64,000 nt of DNA. Source: Limnanthes douglasii subsp. nivea. Lineage: Eukaryota; Streptophyta; Magnoliopsida; Brassicales; Limnanthaceae. A model generated the notes under the pieces. The model was not told the origin of the DNA. It ran no database searches and saw only the letters and a program-made list of their open reading frames with translations. Position numbers and translations under genes: made by a program. This document shows, piece after piece, positions 35,241-46,800 of this stretch (position 1 is the first letter of the stretch; each line of letters starts with the position of its first letter). The stretch lies in contig JAUPFV010000005.1 in assembly GCA_036936605.1 (NCBI GenBank), positions 233,707,770-233,771,769 of the forward strand. The letters run 5' to 3'.

Positions 35241-35338
35241 AAAACGAAATCCAAAAGTTTCTTCATCTTCCACTCAAGATTCAAGAACTCCACACTAGTA
35301 TATGTTTATAGTAGTATTACACATTATACAGCTATAAA

Positions 35339-36291
35339 CAGTGGCGTAGCCAGGATTGGAACACCGTGGTGTCCTGGACTTTATTATTGAAGAAGTATAT
35401 ATATATATATATATATTATATCAAAATAAATTATAATAACAAATGGTTTATATTCAAATTTCAAATATTGAATTGTCGTTGTCATGACATAACATATGTT
35501 ACATAAATAACTAAAATGTGATTAGGAAAAACTAAAATAAAGCAAGAAAGCAATTTGCAGCCTGTAGTTAGAGTTTTTTAAAATGATAGTAGAAACTAGA
35601 AAGAAAATACTGTATTTTGTAGTTAGAGTTTAATATATATATATTTAAAAAAAATATAGGGTATGTTAGAATAGGTTTAAAAAGAAAATATATAGATAAG
35701 AATAAAAAAAGATATAAAAAGAAAAGATATAAAATAAAAAAAACATATGATAAGAACAAAAGATCTTTAAAAATATATATATATATTAATAATATAATAT
35801 AGGGTAGGTTAGAATGGGTTTAAAAAGAAAATATATAGATAAGAATAAAAAAAGGATATAAAAAGAAAAGATATAAAATAAAAAACATATGATATATAAA
35901 ATGAGAAAATATAGGATAAGATCTTTAAAAAAATATATATTAATAATATATAAAATAAGAATATACGGATATAAAAATGAGAAAATATAGGAAAAATAAG
36001 TGGGTTTAAAAAGAAAATATATAGGATAAGAATAAAAAAAATGAAAAAATATAGGGTAGGTTAGGATAGGTTTAAAAAGAAAATATATGGATAAGAATAA
36101 AAAAATATGATATAAAAAAAAACATAAGAAGTAGGTTCTAAACCCACGACCTCCACTCAGGTGGTGGGTTCCTAATTTAATTTTACCACTGTACGGAAGC
36201 ATATTTAATTTTTTTTCAGTACTTAAACCTTTGGTTTAGGAATTGGGTGGGTTCCTAGGACCCCACAGGCACCCACCCAGCTCCGCCTATG
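35339..36291. mobile_element. hAT-like non-autonomous element, 953 bp, TSD GCTATAAA
   Basis: Exact 8-bp duplication GCTATAAA at 35331-35338 and 36292-36299. Ends CAGTGGCGTAGCC and (reverse) CATAGGCGGAGCT are the CAGTGGCGGAGC-type termini of plant hAT elements. The intact BIR flank has the unoccupied site (CATTATACAACTATAAAATAC near 8738). The interior is A-rich with repeated GGTTTAAAAAGAAAATATAT blocks and no transposase. Confidence 0.93.
35640..36110. repeat. Internal degenerate repeats of the hAT-like element
   Basis: The block GGTTTAAAAAGAAAATATAT followed by AGATAAGAATAAAAAA occurs at about 35669, 35818, 36002 and 36069. Spacing is irregular. The 138-residue frame across it on the minus strand is low-complexity and not a gene. 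A (TA)n run lies at 35399-35416. Confidence 0.75.
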
Positions 36292-38074
36292 GCTATAAAT
36301 ACAAAAAATGGTCGAAGTGAAGCCGAAATTGGAAGCACAGAAATTTACACCAATTTAAGAATACACCCATCTTTAATTTTAGTTAAATGCCATTGTCCCC
36401 TCCTGCCTCGTCCGACATTCTCACATTCGTTATATGTTTTGGTTGCCAAAAATTAGAGGAAACTCATCACTATGTTCCCCCAAAAGAGAAACCGTGCTTT
36501 CCTCACTGACTGGAAAACCTGAATCATAGACCATCTATCACTCGGCCTAGCCACCACACAACTACATGCAATTTTTATGAACTTTAACAGTTCCTCATTG
36601 ATTCCTTTCCCGAGAAGACTCTTATCAATTACATCCTTAATCCGGCCAGAGCTCGAAAGCTGATTCACTTAATCCACTAAATTCGTATTAAATCCTTCTT
36701 CGCCCGTCTTAACCTCCCAGGGCTTTTGTCGTGTCACCAACTCCAAAAGCATAACCCCGAGTCCATAAACATCCCATTTAAGGGATGCAATCAGAGTGCT
36801 CGAGTACTCCGGTGCTACATACCCGAATTCTCCTAAATCCCATGTAACAAAACTAGCTTCATTAGTATCTGGTGCAGTCATTAGCTTAGCCAGTCTAGAA
36901 TCCATGATCCTCACGTCGAAATCCTCGTCAATGAGGATTACACTAGAGGAAATGTTTTGATGCAGAATCGAAGGTTGACATCCATAATGAAGCCAAAGAA
37001 GGCCTTTAGCTGCACCAAAACCGATTCTAAACCTATTTAGCGAATCTAATTCAGTTTCATCTTTGTGTAACAACAAGAATAATGTCCCGCTAGACATATA
37101 CTTATAAACTAACAGTTTTTCATTCTCCACAACACAAAACCCTAAAAGGGGTGCTAGATTCAGATGCCTAAGTTTCCCTAATCAATTCATTTCAATCCCA
37201 GACCGCTTCTCACCAAGTCGCACACGTGCTCAACCGCTTGATTGCAAGTGCTGACCCATCAGGGAGCACAGCTTTATACGTAGTTCCGGTTCTAGATGAT
37301 GTTATAACATTGGCGTCGTTGAAATTATTAGTAGCTGTCATTAAATCAGCTAACTTAACCCTAACAAGAGGCTTTTGAAACAAGGTAACCGGAGTGAGCT
37401 TATGAGCCTTAAGCTTCTGAGTCCAGACACTGCCATCAACCAAGTGCCCTCTTTTCCTCTTCCTCGCCCACTTCAAATGGTAATACTACCAAACTCCAAA
37501 CCCTAACAACAACGATGCAGCAGCACCGAAGACACCAGCTGCTATCATAATAGCGAGATTGGTCTTACTGAATCCTCCACATTTACTTAAGGGGCTGCCA
37601 CAAAGTCTATTCCCAGCAAAATCAGACCTTAGAAAAGGCATGACCATTTATAAACTGAGGAATATGCCTAGTTAAAACATTATTAGCCACAGAGATATTG
37701 CTTGGCCTGCTTAAACTCGACAATTGAACCGGAATTGGACCCGAAAGCCGGTCAGATAAAATCAGGTTTTTCAAGAATGGACAGTTTGCTAGTTCGGGAT
37801 GGATTTCACCACTCAGATCATTATTAGCCACATAGAACTTGCTTAGCCTACTTAAACCCGACAACTGAACCGGAACTGGACCCGAAATCCGGTATTCAGA
37901 CGAAATCAGGTTGTTCAAGAAGGTACAGTATCCTAGTTCGGGAGGGATGTCACCACTCATATCATTATTTGACAAATCAAGAGCCACCAAAAATGGTACC
38001 CATTCGCACAACTGAGGTGGGATTTTGCCGGAAAGTGCATTAGAAGAAAGATTAAGTCGCTGCAAACTCTAGTA

Positions 38075-38272
38075 TGAAAACAAATTAATATACACCGTTT
38101 TGAGACAATAGGGATAATGCTCAAGTCTTATATTGATTTATTAGTTAATATAGATGACTATTAAATAGTCCAAAGTTGAGTAGACAAAAAGACAACACAA
38201 ACTGAAAGGACAATGTGAAAAGAAACGGACAAACTCAAAGGACACAATTAAAGTTTGAGTTTAAATGCAACA
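38075..38272 (-). repeat. 3' LTR of the Copia element
   Basis: On the minus strand it starts TGTTGCATTTAAAC right after the purine tract GCTTAGGAGGGAGAG, and ends near TTTTCA at 38075. About 198 bp. No second LTR is present for comparison, so the outer end is uncertain by a few bases. Confidence 0.7.
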
Positions 38273-38287
38273 CTCTCCCTCCTAAGC

Positions 38288-40436
38288 TCAACCTCGTTTA
38301 CTCAAGTTTTTTAATCCCAATAGTTTCCTCATGTTTTCAAACTTGACAGTAACTAGCCCATTTGTCAAAATATCTGCTCTTTGATCGTTGCTACAAACAT
38401 ATTTCAAGACAACTTCTCCTCGCTCTACGCATTCCCTGATAAAGTGAAACCTTATGTCGATATGCTTGCTTCTACCATGGAACATAGGATTCTTAGCCAG
38501 GTCGACTGCAGATCGATTATCTATGCATAAAATCACTGGGCCAACAGCTTCATGTGTTATCTGACTAAGAGTATTTCTAAGCCAAATACCCTGGCAAGCC
38601 GTTGCGGTAGCAGCCATGAATTCAGCTTCACACGATGATAGAGCAACACACTTCTGCTTTTTGTGAGACCCAAGTGATAATACTTTCATTCAAGTAATAA
38701 GCTATGCCTCATGTGCTCTTTCTATCTTCAATTTGTCCACCCAAGTTACTGTCTGAAAACCCAGTTAACACATTGCTGCCACTATTCTTTGTATACACCA
38801 ACCAGTGTTGTATAGTTCCCTTAACGTACCTGAGTATTCCTTTCACTGCATCCTGGTGCCTTTTTGTGGGTTTTTCCATATATCGGCTGACTATACCCAC
38901 TGAGTATGCGATATCTGGTCGTGTATGAACCAAGTATCGTAGACCCCCTACCATACTCTTGTAGTCTGTAGCATTGACCAACTTTCGTGTCTCGTCTCGA
39001 TCAAGCTGTTCCTTTGGATCCATTGGATACTTCGTCGGATTACAATCTGCCATGCCTATATTTTCCAGAACTTTTCGTGCATAACCTGCTTGTTTTAATT
39101 CGATATATCCTTCTCCTTGTTCAAATTCTATTCCCAAGTAGTAGCTGAGCTTTCCTATATCGCTCATCTCGAACTGAAGCTTCATCTGGTTCTTGAAATC
39201 CTTGATTGCTAAGACACTCGTGCCTGTTACTAGAATGTCATCTACGTATACTGCAATAACCAAACTGTTTTCTCCCTCCTTCCTTGTGTATACAGTATGC
39301 TCGTACGGACAACGAGTAAATCCAAGCTTTATAAGACATGAATTCAGTTTGGCATACCAAGCACGAGGCGCCTGGCGAAGTCCATTCAAAGCTTTAGACA
39401 ATTTGTACACTAGGTGCTCTTGTCCCTTTCTTTCAAATCCCTCTGGTTGGGCAACGTATATATCTTCCACTATATCTCCATTCAAGAAGGCCGTCTTTAC
39501 GTCGAGATGGTGCACTTCCCATTGATTTTTAGCTGCCAAATCTAATAGCAACCTCACTGTCTCCAACCGAGTAATTGGTGCGTATACTTCATCAAAATCA
39601 ATGCCATGTTCTTGTACAAAACCCTTTGCTACGAGGCGTGCCTTGTATTTTACCACCTTCCCGTTGTCATCCCTTTTTAATTTATAGATCCATTTCAGAC
39701 CTATGATCTTCTGTCCAGGTGGTAGACTCGTCAATTTCCATGTATTATTTGCCTCAATAGAATCCATCTCCTGCCTCATTGTTTGCTGCCAGTTGACATC
39801 TTTTGCTGCATGTGTATAGTTGACAGGTTCGTCTACCCCCATGAGCCACAGTTCTTCTTCATCAAGCTCTATTTCCTCCGTGACATTGTAAATTTCACTC
39901 AAAGGTCTGAATCTTTTTGGCTCTGTGCTATCATCATAATTATCTCGATTGATTCTAGAAGCAAACGATTGAGAATGTGGAGTGGATACCTGAGTGTTAC
40001 TGTAGTTGTCATATCCAACAGAGTATTGAGAAGACTCAGAAGCCCGCGACTGTGGTGTTGACATCTGGGTGTTATAGCCACTATAGTTGTCATCACCATA
40101 CTCCACGATTTCGGTCTCATCTTGACCTGTTTCATCAATACTCTGTTGGATACCTGAGTGTTACTGTAGTTGTCATATCCAACAGAGTATTGAGAAGACT
40201 CAGAAGCCCGCGACTGTGGTGTTGACATCTGGGTGTTATAGCCACTATAGTTGTCATCACCATACTCCACGATTTCGGTCTCATCTTGACCTGTTTCATC
40301 AACCTCAGGCATACTTGCCACAATAAAACTCTCACGTGTCTCCTCCCTATCTGCAATCACGCTCCACGGCCATTGCTTTGTTTCTTCGAAAATGACATCA
40401 CGGCTTATATGTATACGATCTTCCTTGGGATCATAT
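38288..40436 (-). pseudogene. Copia pol: integrase tail, reverse transcriptase and RNase H (frameshifted)
   Basis: A 465-codon frame (38709-40106) covers most of RT: WKLTSLPPGQKIIGLKWIYK, HLDVKTAFLNGDI, LRQAPRAWY, YVDDILVTG, YLGIEF, RYLVHTRPDIAYSVG. RNase H follows in another frame at 38288-38689 (VALSSCEAEFMAA, DNRSAVDLAKNP, SKHIDIRFHFIRE). Upstream (40100-40440) is the integrase C-terminal tail (DRIHISRDVIFEETKQWPW). A 164-bp tandem duplication (39983-40300) shifts the frame between tail and RT. The frame junction near 38700 is a second break. Confidence 0.88.
39983..40300. repeat. 164-bp tandem duplication within Copia pol
   Basis: The segment beginning TGGATACCTGAGTGTTACTG at 39983 repeats at 40147 and appears identical for about 155 bases. 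164 is not a multiple of three, so it causes a frameshift. Near-identity points to a recent event. Confidence 0.92.
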
Positions 40437-40699
40437 CAACGGTATCCTTTAGTTCCAGGCTCTTTCCCTAGATTAACTAACTTTTTACTGCGATCATCCA
40501 GCTGTGTGTTGTGCACACTTGGAGTTCCAGCTTTATTTTTTGTCTCACAAAAAGTGAGAGAGTTTCGAAGCTTGTTGGAGTTGTCTTTTTCAACTACTAG
40601 TTCAGTAGCATGGCTAGTGTTGAGTTTATTCAACTCTGCTTTATGATTACTAGTCAGGAATTTAGTCTCTACGATGTGGTTGATTTACATATGATTCTT

Positions 40700-42786
40700 T
40701 ATGCCGAGAGCACCTTTGATCAATTCGGATCATGCCATGCATAATTAATCTAAGCTTCTTCTGAGCTTCGTAACCTTCCTTGTAGTAAACCATATCCTTG
40801 GCAAGCTGCTTTAGATGGTTTTGAGAAGCTTCGACTTGGGAAGCAAGTTTCTTTGATGCAGCATCAAGTTCGGCAAATGGTTGAAAAGCAATAAGATGGA
40901 AGGATTTGGAGTAGGAACACGAAGTTCGGATGTGCTAGGATTTGAACCATTGGGGTGATAGGCTCAAGAGAGTGAGCAGCTACTGGAGAGGCTTCAATTG
41001 GTTCTGGTCTTCCAAAGTTGAGCATATGGTTTTGGATTACTTGAAGAACATGATCTTCTTCACCAGTAAGTGCTTCGGTATTTTTGAAGCCAATGAACAT
41101 GTTAGGGTCGAAGCCTGCAATGGTTTGATTCTCGTTGGAAGTGCTATCTTCAATGAATATCAAAAGGTTGTCCTTGTTTAATTGATTTTCTAGGGAAGGA
41201 TTTTGTGGGTTTTCAGCAACAGTGACTTTGTCCTCATCAACCAAAGTGTACGAAGTGATTTTCTTCTATTTTTTTCTTTTCGAGGGAATCAGAGGAAATT
41301 TTATTTTTCTTTGATTACGGTTCTTGATCCTTTCCCTTTTCGATGGGTGAGAGAGGTTGTTCTGCAATTTTGCGTTTTTGACGCTTTGGTTTGCTGCCTT
41401 TTTACCCTTCTTTTCTTTGATGATTTTTCTTTCTTCCTTTTTGGCAAATGGCTATCCGATCTATTGCGAATGGGAAGAAAGACTTTGCAGTCAGGCTGGG
41501 TTATTCATTGGCACATAAGCTTTGGATCTGGTTCGGATGATAAATCTTGAGGAGGAAGCCCACCTTCTTTGATTGGAAACATATGTCTATGGAGGAAAAT
41601 GGTGGGCTGAAAGCTAATATGAAATGCATTATTTCATTCCTTTTCAGCCCAGGCGGCGAGTTTTTGAAAAATATCCTTGGCAGCTTCTCGACGTGTTGAG
41701 TAGCGCTTCGAAATTTCAAGTATAAATTAGCAAAATAAAATTTTAAAAAAAGAAGAAGACAAATTTTATATTAGAACATAAAAAATTCGAAGAACTTACG
41801 ATTGTTTCTCCAGACAAGAGTTAGTTTTGAAGGGTTAGCTTCGGAAATCACTTTGACGTTTTCCCAAGCTCCAGATATGAATACAAATTTATGTTTCCAG
41901 AATTTTTCAGCCTCTAAAAGATCATCGATGATATTGAGGTCATCCATCAATGTGAGGTAATAAAATGGAACCTTGAGACCTTTTAAAAGTTGAGTTAGTG
42001 AGATTAAGTCTTTAATGTTGATGAGAATTTTGGATAGAATGGATGCCATGATCACTAACATAAGGGTGAACCATTGATTCGGTGTCATCTGAGTACACCT
42101 GAGTAGGGCATAAACTGAGGAGTTCGAAGAACTCCACGATCATTAGATCTAGTGGAAATCAAAGACCCAGTTGATGATTTTTGGGTATACCACTAGCTCA
42201 TCATCTTTGCAGTCAAGAGGAGTTTCTCCTTCTTTTGGTAGACGAAGGGTTATGTTTTCTCCAATTCCCCATTGTTTCTTAAGGGCCGAGGCTTGGGTCT
42301 GTATGTAGTATATGTAACCACTTCTCTTTAAGGAGGATCGTTAGTAGTTGGATTTGGAAGAGAAGGAGTTTGGATGATTGTTGATTCATCTCCAATGGCG
42401 ATGGAGGTTTTTCTTCATTTGGTTAATAAAGATGTTTCCGAAGAAGGATTACTTGTTTTCAATTTTAGAGGAGAAAGTCTACTTTGAGATGAGGAGGCTC
42501 GAGGTGTTTTAGGCCCTAAGATTTTAGATAAGGATTGCTCTTTGATTCTGGAGGAAGGTGAAAGATTTAGAACTTTAGTAGGATCGAAGTTACCATAATA
42601 GAATGTCTCAGTAGTAGTTCCGATTGGACCACCTCGAATTAATCATGCTCTTCGGTATTCTTCAGCTCTTTGTGTAATACCAAAATAATCGTAAGATCCG
42701 AACACTAGATTACTATCAGTATCAGAGGATTCTGGTGTTTTGGGAAGAATGGCCTTTGACTTTTTGGTTCTTGGTTTCTTTCTCAT
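40700..42786 (-). pseudogene. Antisense gene of Tat element C (two exons, truncated C-terminus)
   Basis: First ATG of the frame at 42786 (MRKKPRTKKSKAILPK). Family motif FGSYDYFGITQRAEEYRRA at about 42645-42705, then a stop. Core near 41840-41990: FYYLTLMDDLNIIDDLLEAEKFWKHKFVFISGAWE. Intron 41706-41799. Exon 2 reads RYSTRREAAKDIFQKLAAWAEKE, then TGA, then NNAFHISF. C-terminal helical region (40700-40860) ELDAASKKLASQVEASQNH aligns with copy A before truncation by Copia sequence. TATA box at 42952-42960. Function unknown. Confidence 0.72.
41706..41799 (-). other. Predicted phase-1 intron in antisense gene C (94 bp)
   Basis: Donor AATC|GTAAGT at 41799 and acceptor TTCGAAG at 41706. T-rich interior. 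Same codon position and phase as copies A, B and D. Confidence 0.8.
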
Positions 42787-42951
42787 AAACCAAGTAAGGG
42801 TTGATTGTAGAGGCTGAATATTGGTCAGCAAGTTTGAATTTTCTGGTGAAAATCCTGAGAATGGGGGAGGAGCAGATGAAGGTAGCCAAAAACTCTAACT
42901 TCTCTCTAAAGCGGTTTCTGTGTGAGGATATTTGAAATGAGAGACATGTTG

Positions 42952-42960
42952 TATTTATAC
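42952..42960 (-). promoter_or_regulatory. TATA box upstream of antisense gene C
   Basis: GTATAAATAC on the minus strand about 165 bp upstream of the first ATG, followed by a GAGAGAAG leader. Confidence 0.6.
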
Positions 42961-43507
42961 TAAAGCAAGTGAAGGCGTGTGAAGATGGAAAGACCTACGT
43001 GATGATAGGTTGGGATATGAATCGTTGAGTGGGTTAGATGTTCGACATCTGTCAGGCTAGGTTACTAGGGTCATGATGAATTTAACGGTTACATATGTAA
43101 CGGTTATATTCGAGGATGATCTATCTACATAATATTTTGAGGATGATTTTCAAGTGAAATAATTCGAGGATGATCTATCTATATAATATTACGATGACGA
43201 TTTTCAAGTAAAAGAATTACATCGATTCGAAGTGATTTCGAGCTCATGTGCTCATGATTACTTAGCAAGGATTTTTGAGGTCAACCAATTTGTGTTTTAT
43301 TTTTGGTTCGAATATGTTTTAAGATCTTATATTGTATGCATGCTTTGTACAATGTTTTAAGCTAATGGCTTCGAACAATTGTTTTTAAGTTTATGAAAGG
43401 TTACACAGCCAATGAGAATTTTCAAAGATGTAAAGATTCAAAGATAAAACAGATTTGAAGAGTTTTTAGTTTTCATTCATTTACTGACATGAGAACTAGG
43501 GGGCTTC

Positions 43508-43840
43508 TGTTATGGAAATAGAGTTTTAAGGACTAAATTGTAAATAATGTAAATTTAAAGATTTAATTGTAATTAATGTAAGTTTTGTCCTTAATTTGTG
43601 ATTGGTGTAAGTTTTAGAGGATATTTGTAACGTTGTATAATTTGTAAGGACTAAACAGCAATTATTCCACTTTTTGTAACATATTCAGTTTGAGACTAAG
43701 TCTTGGCTCCTCTATATAAAGGACTAGACTACTCTAATAAAGGGGTTGAATACCTTTTACTTTGAAACTTATTTGTACTTGTGTTTTCTCTCACTAAAAA
43801 CTCTTTAAGCTCTTTCTCTCTCTAGAATATACTCTCAACA
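43508..43840 (+). repeat. 3' LTR of element C
   Basis: 333 bp, TGTTATGG...CTCTCAACA, right after the purine tract ACTAGGGGGCTTC. Contains TATATAAA (43713-43720) and AATAAA (43736-43741). It shares blocks with the LTR of element A. Confidence 0.82.
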
Positions 43841-43849
43841 ATTAACAAA

Positions 43850-46800
43850 GGCAAAACAATAACTCATCAAATGCAATTCAAGAACCTTTAATAAGTTGCG
43901 ATGGTATAGATAACATTGCTAGAAAGCTGGGTTTTACAAAATCTACTCATAACATTTCTAATAAAATCTGGCTCTTCTGGCATGAGGATCGAAATGTAAC
44001 TATATTAAATGATCTTAATCAATGTATTAATGCTAAAGTTAACTTTAAAAATGATCCTAAAGCTTTCTTGCTAACTGTGCTTTATGCAAAATGCAGAGGC
44101 TCAATAGAATTGAACTATGGAATTTCTTAAAAACCATATCTACAACTGACTTCAGTGGATGGTTTGTGGTGATTTTAATGTTGTTTGTTCAATTGATGAG
44201 CAACTAGGATGTAATACTTTCTATCTTAATAAAACTAATGACTTTAATGAGATGATTATCTACTGCAGAGTTGAAGATGCAGGTTATACAGGTTCCAACT
44301 ATACCTAGTCTAATGGCTCAAAGTGGAAGCGATTAGATAGAGATTTCATCAACAACAAATGGATGAACTATTTTACTGAAACAAAGATCATTCATCAAGC
44401 TAGAACCTGTTCTGATCACATGACTATAATTATTTCTATATCTAATGATTATAATAGAGTTAAATATAGCTTTAAGTTTCAGGAAACGTGGACTTTGGAC
44501 GAGCAGTTTCTACAATTTTGTGGAGAATATCTTAGTAACTCGAACATATCTTATGTTGGCAATATCATTAACAAAATTCAAAACTTAGAATAGGAGGTCG
44601 AGGCTACTGAAATCACTCACCAGACTCAGAAAAGCAATGAGTCTAAGAATAACCTTGCTAAAGCCAATGCTCTTCTCATTAAGGCTCAAATGATGGAAGA
44701 AACTTTATGGAGACAGCAATGCTACACTAATTGGACCATTGATGGTGATAAGAATACAAAATTTTTTCATAGTTTTATAAAAAATAAAAAGAAAAGAAAT
44801 ATCATCAATGGAATAAAAAGTGGAGATACCTGGATTACTGATAAGAATTCTATTGGCCTCTCTGCTGTGGAGTTCTTCAAGAATGCTCTCTCTGATTATC
44901 CTTATAACAGCAAGGATGAGGAGGAAAACTGCATGAGTGACCCTCTGTTCAATAACGTTTCCAAGATTCTTACTGATGAGGATAATAGGTACCTTCTTAA
45001 GCCTTCTGAAGAGGATGAAATTTGGCAGATTATCAAGACTATCAACCCTGCGAGTGCACCATGTATGGATGGTTACACTCAATGTTTTTACAAAAGCTAC
45101 TGGCCTATCATTAAAGATGACCTAATGAATGCTATGAAGGATTTTATTCTTGGCAAAAACATACCTAGTGGCATCTTTACCACTGGTATCTGTCTTATTC
45201 CAAAAAACAATAATCCTTTCAGATGGAAGGACTACAGACTTATCACTATGTGTTCTCTCCTTAATCGAATCATGTCTAAGATTATAACCAACGGAATCTC
45301 CATAATTGTTCCCAAAATTATTTTCACTAATCAAGGAGGATTTGTTCCTGGTAAGTGCATTCATGAAAACATCCTTATTACGAAAGAGCTGCTCTTTGAT
45401 CTTAACAGGAAAATTAAGGACAATAACATTATGATCCAGCTTGACATGTCTAAAGCATTTGACAAACTGTCTCACTATTTTATCCTTAATGTTCTTAAGA
45501 AATTTGGATTTTCGAATAGATTTATTTGTCTTATAAAAAATATTATTACTGTTGTAAATGTCTCAATGTTGGTTAATGGAGAAGTGAATGGATACTTCAA
45601 AACTAAGAAAGGTTGAAGGTAAGGAGATCCCATCTCTCATTTCCTCTTCATTATTGCAGAAGAGGTTTTTTTTAAAGAGGAATCAATGCTTTGTTTTCCC
45701 TTCATAAGAACATGTATTACAGAATCAGAAGTTCCTTGCACATCAACAGTCCTGCATTCGCAGATGATATTCTACTTTTTACCAACTTTAAGGACTCTAC
45801 TATTTATAATCTTTGTAACTTCCTTCAAAGATATGAAGACATCTCGGGTCAGGTGATTAATAAAGATAAAACTAATATTGTTATGGCCACTGGGATTAGC
45901 TCAACTAGGATTAACATTATTACTAATAGTTCTGGTTTTTCAACTAGTTATCTCCCTACTGATTATCTTGGTGTTACTATTAGCACTAACAACAGGACAA
46001 TCAATTATAATAATCTGATGTGCAAAATTAGCAACAGGATTAAAGATAGGGATTCTGCTCACCTTCATTCACTGGAATAATCACACTGATTAACTCTGTC
46101 TTGATGAATATCATTCTATAGTGGATGCATAGTAATGTTCTTCCTAAATGCATCATTCAAAAGATTGAAACTATCTTCAACAGCTTCTTTTGGGAAACTA
46201 AGGATGTTGAAAACAAGACCCACTAGTGTAGGTGGAGCAGCATTTGTAAAACTTTCAAATAAGGAGGCTTAAATGTTAGAGATCTTGCTGACATTGAAGG
46301 CTCTATCTCTTGTAAGCTCTGGGCTAATTTCAGAGAAAACAACTCTCTCTGCTCTAAATTAATGCACAATATCTATTGAAAAACATTACATATTTTGCAG
46401 ATTAGCTATTAAAAGTATGGCTCCATGATTTGGAAAACAATGATGAAGATATGAGAAATTGCTGAGACCCATATTAGCTGGAGATTGGGAAAAGGAACGG
46501 TAGATTTTTAGTTGGATAACTGGACTAGCTACCAGCCTCTACTTAAGCTTAATGACATTGATAACAATCTATGGTTTACTGGTGAAAAGGTCAGAAATTA
46601 ATGGTCTTATAATAGCTGGAATCTTAATAGTATATGTGATCTTATTAAGCCTTCTGATATGGATAAAATTAAGAACATGTCTGTAAAAGATGATAGAGAT
46701 GATAACATGATTTGGAATATTTCTAAGAATGACAGATTTAGCATGAAAGAAACCTGGGATGAGATTAGAATCAAGTATAGCACATGTTCTATTTATAAAA

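Larger units (their letters stand above)
35029..38068 (-). pseudogene. Broken duplicate of the BIR gene with its 3' flank
   Basis: The coding remnant (about 36440-38068) aligns with residues from LQRLDLSS to the C-terminus of the intact BIR gene; the signal peptide and N-cap are missing where Copia sequence begins. Disabling changes: an extra base near 37627, a TAG for Trp in the transmembrane stretch near 37486, an added base near 37215, a stop near 36668, and a shift near the C-terminus. The activation DSG reads DSR. The LRR region carries an extra 48-residue unit absent from the intact gene. The 3' flank is copied too and interrupted by a hAT-like element. Confidence 0.9.
38075..40640 (-). 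mobile_element. Ty1/copia retrotransposon, 5'-truncated
   Basis: Minus strand: tail of integrase, RT, RNase H, polypurine tract (38273-38287) and 3' LTR (about 38075-38272). The order integrase-RT-RNase H defines Copia. Gag, protease, most of integrase and the 5' LTR are absent. One end abuts the BIR pseudogene and the other the antisense gene of element C. Confidence 0.88.
40700..43840 (+). mobile_element. 3' end of Tat element 'C' (antisense gene, polypurine tract, 3' LTR)
   Basis: Plus-oriented element judged from its 3' LTR (43508-43840) and the preceding purine tract ACTAGGGGGCTTC. The antisense gene runs on the minus strand inside it. All of pol is missing; its left end abuts the Copia remnant. 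LTR and tract resemble those of element A, so A and C are one subfamily. Confidence 0.78.

Noticed and set aside
35568..36202. Tyr/Phe-rich minus-strand frames of 63 and 138 codons resembling membrane proteins
   Set aside because: They translate the A-rich internal repeats of the hAT-like element; low complexity only.
43508..43840. Solo Copia LTR before LINE 2
   Set aside because: A polypurine tract precedes it, and it shares blocks with the LTR of Tat element A, so it is better read as the 3' LTR of element C.
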